A stretch of 64,000 bases of DNA from Datnioides undecimradiatus. Lineage: Eukaryota; Chordata; Actinopteri; Lobotiformes; Datnioididae. Below are positions 49,589 through 58,500 of the stretch, one piece after another. Made by a program: the position numbers and the translations under genes. The stretch spans positions 3,953,133 through 4,017,132 of the forward strand of contig WARS01000032.1 of NCBI GenBank assembly GCA_008933995.1, in the 5' to 3' direction. Each line of letters starts with the position of its first letter. Positions within the stretch are counted from its first letter, which is position 1. A model generated the notes under the pieces. The model did no database searches, was not told the origin of the DNA, and saw nothing but the letters and a program-made list of their open reading frames with translations.

Positions 49589-52500
49589 TATATATATGTT
49601 TTCAGTTCAAACTCGTGTTCTGTCTGTTACTTCACTTACCCACAATTGTGTGTTTGGTGCGTGCCTCCTGGCTCCTCTGCACATTCAGCTCCTCCTCCTG
49701 TCCTTCTGGATCAGTGTGTGTGAGCCTGAAGTGATCCACCTCAGCCGGTGGGTTCTTCCAATCTACCTGGATAGAGACCTCAGTCTGGCCGAGAACGTGG
49801 ATATCGTCGATAGCTGAGACATCTGGGAGGGATATAAGTGTTGGATGACAAGGTGGAAGTGGGCCTACAGGCATGACCCTTAAACTGAAAACCCTGCATT
49901 AAAGGCCTTTTAATCACAAGCATCTGCCCTGCTCTGCTCCCATGTCCTTGAGCTAGATGAGGAATCCCTTCAGCCCTGGAATGTGACCTTCATGGGGAGG
50001 AGGCCACGCAGGAATTTACCCTTTGGCCATTAAGATAATACCATCAAAATATCATATTTTTTAACTCTTATTTAACTCATATTTTTATATAATTTCTTCC
50101 CTGGAATGTAACTATGTAACTTTGAAAGATAAAATAAAACTGAAATGAAAAGTTAGATTAAAAATAAACCACAGTGAGTTCTATGTACGCACAGGTTTTG
50201 TTGATGCAGTCTTACTTGGTCTGGTAACAATAGCTAATGTTGGCAAACTTGACATAGGTAATGCTGTTTTACATATGTGTGTGATTATTCTGATTTGACT
50301 TCAATCTGTCATTCTTATGTATTTGTCAGTTGTGGCCACAGTTGGAAAAGTTACTTGCTTCAGTTGTGAAACACAACAACAACAAACAAACAACAACAAA
50401 CAACAATATGTACAGAGACATGACATGTCTTAAATGCTTTAAAAATCTCATTTGATAAAATTCTTCAATAAATTGTAACATAACTGAATAAACAGTGGAA
50501 ATAAAAGACTTATTACACAAATTCTTGTTTTCCTGCCATGTTTTGGCCAATGGCACTACATTAAAGTAAAGTACTTCAAAAAATATGCACATATTTTAAG
50601 CTTAATGTAAAAATTATGACACATAACCACAAACCTTACATATCTCTATGATACTGTAAGTGAGAGCTATTTTACACACAAAATTACCAAATATTAGTGC
50701 TTATTCACACATAAGACACTTCGTAAGTCTATATGAAATGTATGTGCCTGGGTGGTCACACAGGTACCAGTATTAGCATCACCAGAAGGGATTTTAGGAT
50801 ATAGGGCATGTGGCGAAAAGCAACAGAACAAAACCATCACACAAAACAAATGGTACCAAATGAAACGGGTCAGCATTTTTTTATGCCAGCTACTGTGTTT
50901 TTGTAAGGAGCAAAAGAAAAACATTCATTTAAGCCCTCTTTTGAAGCAGATTGTCTTTTGAAGTTGAAAACTATGTAACCAGTGAAATGCCTGCCTCATG
51001 CTGTGTTCTCCTCAAACGACCATAAGCCAGATGATGGTGTGTTTTCTCATGCCCATATGTGAATGCCATGCTTTGTGGGGTTTTCCATGGCTAACCAGGC
51101 TACCCACACATTAGAGTCAAACCCAATCTGTCTGTCTGTCTTACTCATGCCCACCAATGCTGTCTAGTAATCTCTTTCACTTCACATCTGTCTCCACCAC
51201 ATCTGTAAGCAAGTCCGATTTCCATTAAACACATCCGTGCAGCCATTTCCTTGTAATTACCTTTAAATTTAATGGTTAACAAACCGGAGCTTAATGAAAC
51301 ACTTAGTAATGACAGGCCTTAGCTTGTATAGTGCTAACTGATTGTTTTTAGCTTAGTATTTGCGTAAAATACATACACAGTAGATTTAAATACAGGAAAT
51401 AAACTCTCCTAATCTTTCCACAGAAACTGCAAGTAATTTAGCTTAAGTGGACCTGACTGATTCATTCATGCATGTATATACACCTTAAACATGTGACCTC
51501 ACATATCAAACAGTGTTCAGATCTGCAGAATTTTAAATGTAGTGTGGATGCATCACCTTAAACTAATCTATCTTCAAACCATGACCTTCCATGACTCTTT
51601 TCCCAATATCTAATATCTTAATATACAACACCTCCTTCGTCTAAACATTTGAGGGCATGACACAATAATGTTTTCACGCCTCATCACACATGTACTTACA
51701 TTTGACCTCAAAAGGGGCCATTTAATCCACAGAAAATCTAACTAAATCCCCTAGACCTGCAGGCCATACCTGGCCTTCCTACAGCATGAGTCTTTAATAG
51801 GTCACATCTGCCTTCCCCCGAAACCACCGACACATTTAAAGGAAACATGCTGCACCCAGGCCTAATTCCACTTCACCAGTGATGGATCCTTTTCTGCATC
51901 ATGCTCATTCAGTTGAAAGCAGCACACATTTCAGGGCCTCATTGTTGCTTTTCACCCTTGCTGATCACAGCTATCTGCACTCACCCGTGGTAGCCTCAAT
52001 CTTGTCTGCCTCACTTTGGATTTCTTTGATGACGGCATACACCTGGACGATGTAGGTGACCCCAGGAGACAGTCCTGTGATTAGGTAGGAGTTCTCTGTG
52101 TTGGGAACTCGAACCTAAGATACGGTAGATTGAAACAGAGGCCTTTAAAAAATATGGCTCTCCTTTATTTGACATATCTACTGATATGACCAAAGAGAGA
52201 GAGAGAAAAAAACCCTACTTGCTGCAGGGCACTTTCATCATCTTTGGGATGATATGTCAAAATGTAGTACTCTGCCCCACGAACTGACTCCCACTCAACC
52301 AGGAGAGAGACGTCGGTCACCTGGACCAACCGCAGACCCTGAGGCCCGAGAACTGAGAGAGAAAGACACAGAGAGACAAGGTTTAATAGAGGTTATGGCA
52401 CATTTTAATACAATGTTCCATTACTTAAATTGCCTCCTTGAAAGAAACCCTCTGTCATTTTCTCTCTGTCAAGCTTTTCTGTGTTTCTGTACATTTACAT

Positions 52501-55500
52501 AAGAGCCCTGCAAACCTACTTTCAGTGTAACACTTCACTGCATGTCTCCCTATTTATCATGTTTTATATGCATAATGTGATTAAAAAGAGCATTTTTAAA
52601 TGTAATTATTTTAATGTGCAGTATACTATCAACAATAACTTTTCACATGTAGTCATATTTCATATTATTACAGTTTAGTTCTGTCATATATTATTTGTTT
52701 ATACATAAACTTCTGCTTATGGCTGTGACAAGAGTTAAAGCTGATGACAAAAATATATCAATAAATACTTGCAACTACTTTATAGTCTGTTATAACCTTT
52801 TCCCAACACCTCTATATAATAACTGTAAATTATATGAGGGCTTAAATTAAGGTGTAACTAAAAACACATTTTCTGTCATAGTTAACAACAATTCATCTCC
52901 TTCATGTAATATTTTTCGGATTTTTGGTTTTCTGTGTGTTCTTGCTGGTTTAAAGTAGGAGAGCTCTTTGCTAGAAAAAAAAACCCCAAAACAATTTAGC
53001 ATCTCTGCCACCAATCAGGATTTAGCTACATTTGGCTTAAAAAGTGGTGTGGTGTTGTCAGTCCCATCACTCAAATCTAAGTTAACCACAACAGAGTGAA
53101 GCAGATTATTTGTCACTGAACAATAAAATACAATGACAGCGTTTCCCCCCAAACATTAATTTGATTGTTGCTTTCAATAATGAAAATTCACATTATAGAA
53201 ATAATCTAAAATTAAATAAACATGTTTTAAAATCACAATTTCATGGGCTTTGACCTTCTGAGGTATAAGTCATTTTTGCCTTTTTTATATTTTTAAATGT
53301 TGTTTTACAATTCTTGTTTAATGACTGTGCCAATGTTTTTCCGTATTTTAGTCATTTTCCAAAGTACATATCTTAATAGCAATCTTTTAGTTTCTGGTCA
53401 CAGTTGCATGAATACTGTTGCTGGTAAGTTATGTGAAATATAAACTGGCAATTTTATTTATACAGTGAAAGTTACATTAATCTATTAAAATGATCAGATT
53501 GCAAAACCTTTCTCTCATTTGCTATGTTCTATGGCCCAAACATGGTAACTTTTCCTTCATCATGGCAGTGCAAGAGGTATATCAACTGCTCAGCAGAGTC
53601 CAGTGCACATGTTCTCCAAACTTTTCCTAAATTAATTAACCCCAACAATAAAAAAACTTACTTGGCATTCATTGTGATGGATTACTGAATTCAAGCAGGT
53701 TTCAAGGCCGTGTACCCAATTGTCACACAGAAACCAATGGCTGCCTGGATGAGAATAACACTGCGGTGTTATATTGTTGTCATTTAATAACCTTTTCTTA
53801 CTTTTATTGCCCTTTCGTCTCTTCCACCTGTCCGTTCCTTTTACAATGTTTGGGACAATCACAAACTAGGCAAAAGCCAAAAAGCCAAGCATTATTTTGA
53901 ACACTGAGGAAAAAAATATTGTTTTTCAGTGGTTATACGAGGCCTTCAAATGGAGACGATGGAAAGAATATGGCAGGGGGGCGAATAAGAAGGTATATAA
54001 CTACGGGGGAGTACAATAACAAAACTGCAGCCAAAAAACAGAAGACAGCAAGTCAGCAGTGTCGGAGAGTGAGGCTTTCCACAAACAAGGAGAACGTTCT
54101 GTGGGTACGATAGAAGGAAATAAATGGTGGATGGTGGTACGTTTAGAGAAGCACGGCATAGCGCACACAAATGTAAGCATATTTCAAGGGGAAAAAGTGA
54201 AGGAGTTAGAGTGGTGAGGGGGTCTGCCATAACTTTGGCTGGGAAGGAATTCACATCAGGTTCAGATGCTGTTCCACAAGGCAAAGTCAGGAAGCTTAAT
54301 ATTTTTTTCAAGTGTAGCAATCCTTTTCCATCCAGTAGCACTTAATATCCCCCTGTTACAACTCTAGGCACGACTGTCAACAATCTTTACACTCTAATAA
54401 TATTTCAGAACAGCTGGGGTGAATAAATTAACATAATATGAAAGTGAAAAGTTGAAAATGTTTCTTCTCTGGTTGAAAATAAGCGAAATACAACTTGATG
54501 AAGGAAAATAAAATAACTTGACTGAAACATTTGGACTACATCGAGTGAGTCCTAGAGAAGTATCACTGTTAATGTTGCTCAGGACAAATTAAATTAAAAG
54601 TCAATTAATTTACATTTCAGTTCTTTCCCAATATCCTAAACATTTTAAAATTAGATATATGAATGGCAAAGCATGGTTCTGAGTTGAGGACAAAATCCAA
54701 AGTTACATTATGTTGAACATAATCTCTTTAAACAGGTCTATAAATGAAAGGAAAGATTTTTGAGACTGTCAAAGAAGCCACGATAAGAATAAGAACAGTA
54801 AATCTAAAGCATCTGCATTGTGTTGATACAGCTCTGAAGAGGGTACCACTTTCACTTTTAATAATCTCACCCACATCACATTGAGATCACCTTATTAGAT
54901 CAGGTTGCTTAACTCTATCCCTTTTTCTTTTTACTGTAATCTGAAGGATAGGCAGGAGTTCAGGCTAGAACAATATTTTCACTATTGATTCCCTAAACCA
55001 CATGGCAACATCAATGGCAAGGAATGGAGCTGCACTACACTGGATGCACAGCATATCTACTAGCCATACTTCACGAGTCACGTTACTGTCGTCACCCACA
55101 GAGCAGATTGACGTCCATCATCCAGGTGTTGAAATGGCAAGAAGCCACATAAAACAAAGAATGGCTCCACTGTTTTGGTTTTGTGCTCTTCTTCCCCCGG
55201 TGCTTATTACCACTATTATTACTAACACCTAAAATCAACACAATGTATTTTTTTTTCTTACCTCCCACTTTCCCCTTCCACCCTGACTTTTCATCTGACA
55301 CGGTGCCACTATTGATGTTGGACTCCATTCAACAGCACCTACACACGAAGCTGCAGATCTGTCTCTTGCTTTGCTCTGCCTCTGCACAGCAAAACACAGC
55401 TTGAAGAAACTAAATCACCATAAAGGCTTTGACACATCTGACCTGCTACTGTGAAGACACAACCATTTTTACACTTTTATATGGGTTTCTAAAAAGTGTG

Positions 55501-58500
55501 GGCTAGGACCTGCAACTGGTTGTGGAGCTTCTTTTGGTTGCTCCACTGCTAGCAAATGTTAAAAAACCCCTTGCTTCACAGTGCGTGTCCTGCCCTCTGA
55601 GTTAAATGAAGCAGAAGAAATGCCATAGACAAGTATAGACAGATGCTGTCATATATAGAAGCTTCTCCTGCAGTCCAAGAGATGAGCACACTGAAAAAGC
55701 TACATTTTGTCCTTTTAAACCTGCAGCAAAATCTTCAAAATCTTCTTACAAATGACTGCCACAGTGTGAACTCAGTGAATTAAACTGTCCATGCCTGGCT
55801 GCTGCTGCTCACCTTTCTGCTCGCCTGGACTTAAATTGCCATAAAATGCAATTTTGTACTCTGCACCTGAGGCAATACAGTAATAGTAGTTTGGTGAGCA
55901 GTGCATTTAGCAGGGTAGGTGATGATTCTTCTAGGGGAGGTTAAAGCTAGATGGAGCCTAAAATGACTGGTGTGGGTTCTTATATTCCTGTAGCATTACA
56001 GTATGTGACCTGATGTCATGTAGAGGCCATAGCTGTCAGTGGTTGTGGAGTCAGAGCACTGAAAGGGCCCCATCAGCTGCTATATCTGAAATAACTGTTG
56101 AAGAGATGCTTTGAATTCCACAGAAGTAGGTCACTATGGCTGGTATGATAACTGCTATAACTTTAGGCTCAGTCAGAAACACTTTCGACAAAGAACTGAC
56201 AATTTATAGCAAATAGTTACGAGTTAGATTTGGCAGAAAAGACAGTTTTTTGAGCAAGCCCCAGAGTCATTATAGCTAAAAAAAGATCAAAAGTCCCAAA
56301 CCTTAACAAATCTTTCACTGTCAGGGTGGTGGTGAAAGCAGCAACATTATCATCGGTGCAGTACAGTTCCAATAGCTATCAGTGTATGCAAAGCTCAGAT
56401 CTTAATGAATGGAAGTACAGTTTTTAGAATCTTTCCTTTCTCCTTGTGCTTGAGCAAAGTCCAAATCATTTAGGCAAAAAGTGCAGCAGACCTCACTTTT
56501 TGCTGCTGTTGAATGTAGCTTTGCTAATTACCATTAATTCCTACTGGCTAATTTTTGAGCGCTGACTGTGCTCCACAACCAAAGATCATTTATGTGCGAA
56601 ACAAACACTGTATTGTAATGTCACTCTATTGTGTGTATTTTTGTAGTCAAACAACATAAAAACAGGGGGTGCCTCTTATTATCTCTTAATTTTCCTCTTC
56701 TTTTTAATTTTTGTCATTGTTCTGCACCTCCAGTATTTGGATCAAATAGCAGGCACTCAATACTCACTTATAAAAAAATAATTCAGCTGTGAATGTCAGA
56801 ACATATCAGAAATATGTAACCAATGTTAATATCTCTTTTTGTCATTTCAAGTTCTATGTGCAGCCTGTAAACAATAATGGACTATGGCTCAGAACTGTGG
56901 TGTCTCTGCAGATCGCAGTGCTGTAGTGACTTTAGGATTTGAAAGGAATCATATCTGATAATGGATTCAATACAGCTGTTGAACTGCTGTTAAATTTCAT
57001 TATAGCCCTGTTTAACTGTATGAATATATCCTATATGTTGCAGCAGAAACATTAAAGATGGCTGGATTCCATTTAGCTGCTTTAGTTTAGTTGGTATTCT
57101 GGTTCAATGTCACAGTGTTATTGTTTAGTGGGACATACAGAGCAGAGCCATCGTTAATGCTATTAGACACTTGCACGTTTCCTACTATAAAGAGTGGAAA
57201 TGCCTGTTGTGTTGTGTCAAAAAGCCTTGGAGTTTGCCTCTGAGTAGATGAGGCAAGGATGCAGCATCATAAATCAAACAGATGATAGTAGATGCGCTGT
57301 TAGGAGCATGAATGAATTGCTTCACGTCTCAAGAATTTCTTGAGGTGGAAGTTTGTACTAAATGATATGGGATGAAAATTTATATGAAGGTTACCTGGGC
57401 TTTAGGGGCAAGTGCTATATTTTAATGGTCCCAGAGCTCCTTGTAGCATCTGTGTTTTCCATGAGATAGCAGTTAATATTCATGGCTTAATGTCAGCAGA
57501 GCACAGAGGTGACTAAATAAAAATGTGAAATGTGAATGTTAATTCTCACGAGAAACACAGATCAAACTAAATGCAAGCCTGGGTCATAAAACGTTATTAC
57601 ACTGCACCCCAGATATATAATTTACCCATAAAAAGATCATGATGGAATATGCTTACTCAGATGCCATTGATCCCTATAGGATACAACAGGAAAGTAGCAG
57701 ATATTAAAGGTACAGGAAGAACTGCCGACGGCAACAAAACCTGTATGAATGATATGAGTCTTCAGGGATCAAAAAGACAAAAGATATTCTGTATATATTC
57801 TGTAAATATATTTTACTCTATGAATTTCTCATCAAAAGTATTGGAATGGATTTTGCTGTAATGCTGGAGCTAGATTCAGATTCAGTGACAATGGTCACAA
57901 AACACCTATAACACAGGTCCAGAGGATGATTGAGAAACGTAATATGCTTTGTTGAGTCTGCATTTGCAGAGGTGTGCACTGTGAATTTGTCCCTTAGGAT
58001 CAGACTGTCTGTAAAGAGCGTCTTTTTTTTTTTTCATCACAAATGCATTGAGTATGTGAGTTCTTTACCTGCCACTACACAATCCTTCACACATCTGATT
58101 GCTGTACTAGGCCTCTACTCTGAAATTTAATTGAAGCTGAAGGGTTGCCATTGTGCCTCCCGCACACTTCACAGATGGAGCTTTACGGGACATCCAGAGA
58201 GTAATCCAAACATGGCAGGAGTGGTGGGTGCAGTTGCTGCACAAGGTGACAACTTTTACAGGGATGTCAGCCAGATGTAAGTACTTTTTTTTATTTTCTT
58301 ATATAAACAGCCAGAGAACATCACCAAACTACCCAGCAGTATCAGAGGTGTAAAAATCATATCCACTTTTACCAGATGGAATATTAAATTTAGAGTAGTA
58401 AAAAACCACTAAAACCCTCCAGCTCTCTTTTTGCTGCCTTGCATCACTCAACTATGCTGCCCTCAAACTCAAACAGCAGCAGCATAAGCCGGTTGCCTTA

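Noticed and set aside
49401-49817. 138-codon + strand frame
   Set aside because: It runs through the AT/CA microsatellite and the antisense of tnn exon 6.
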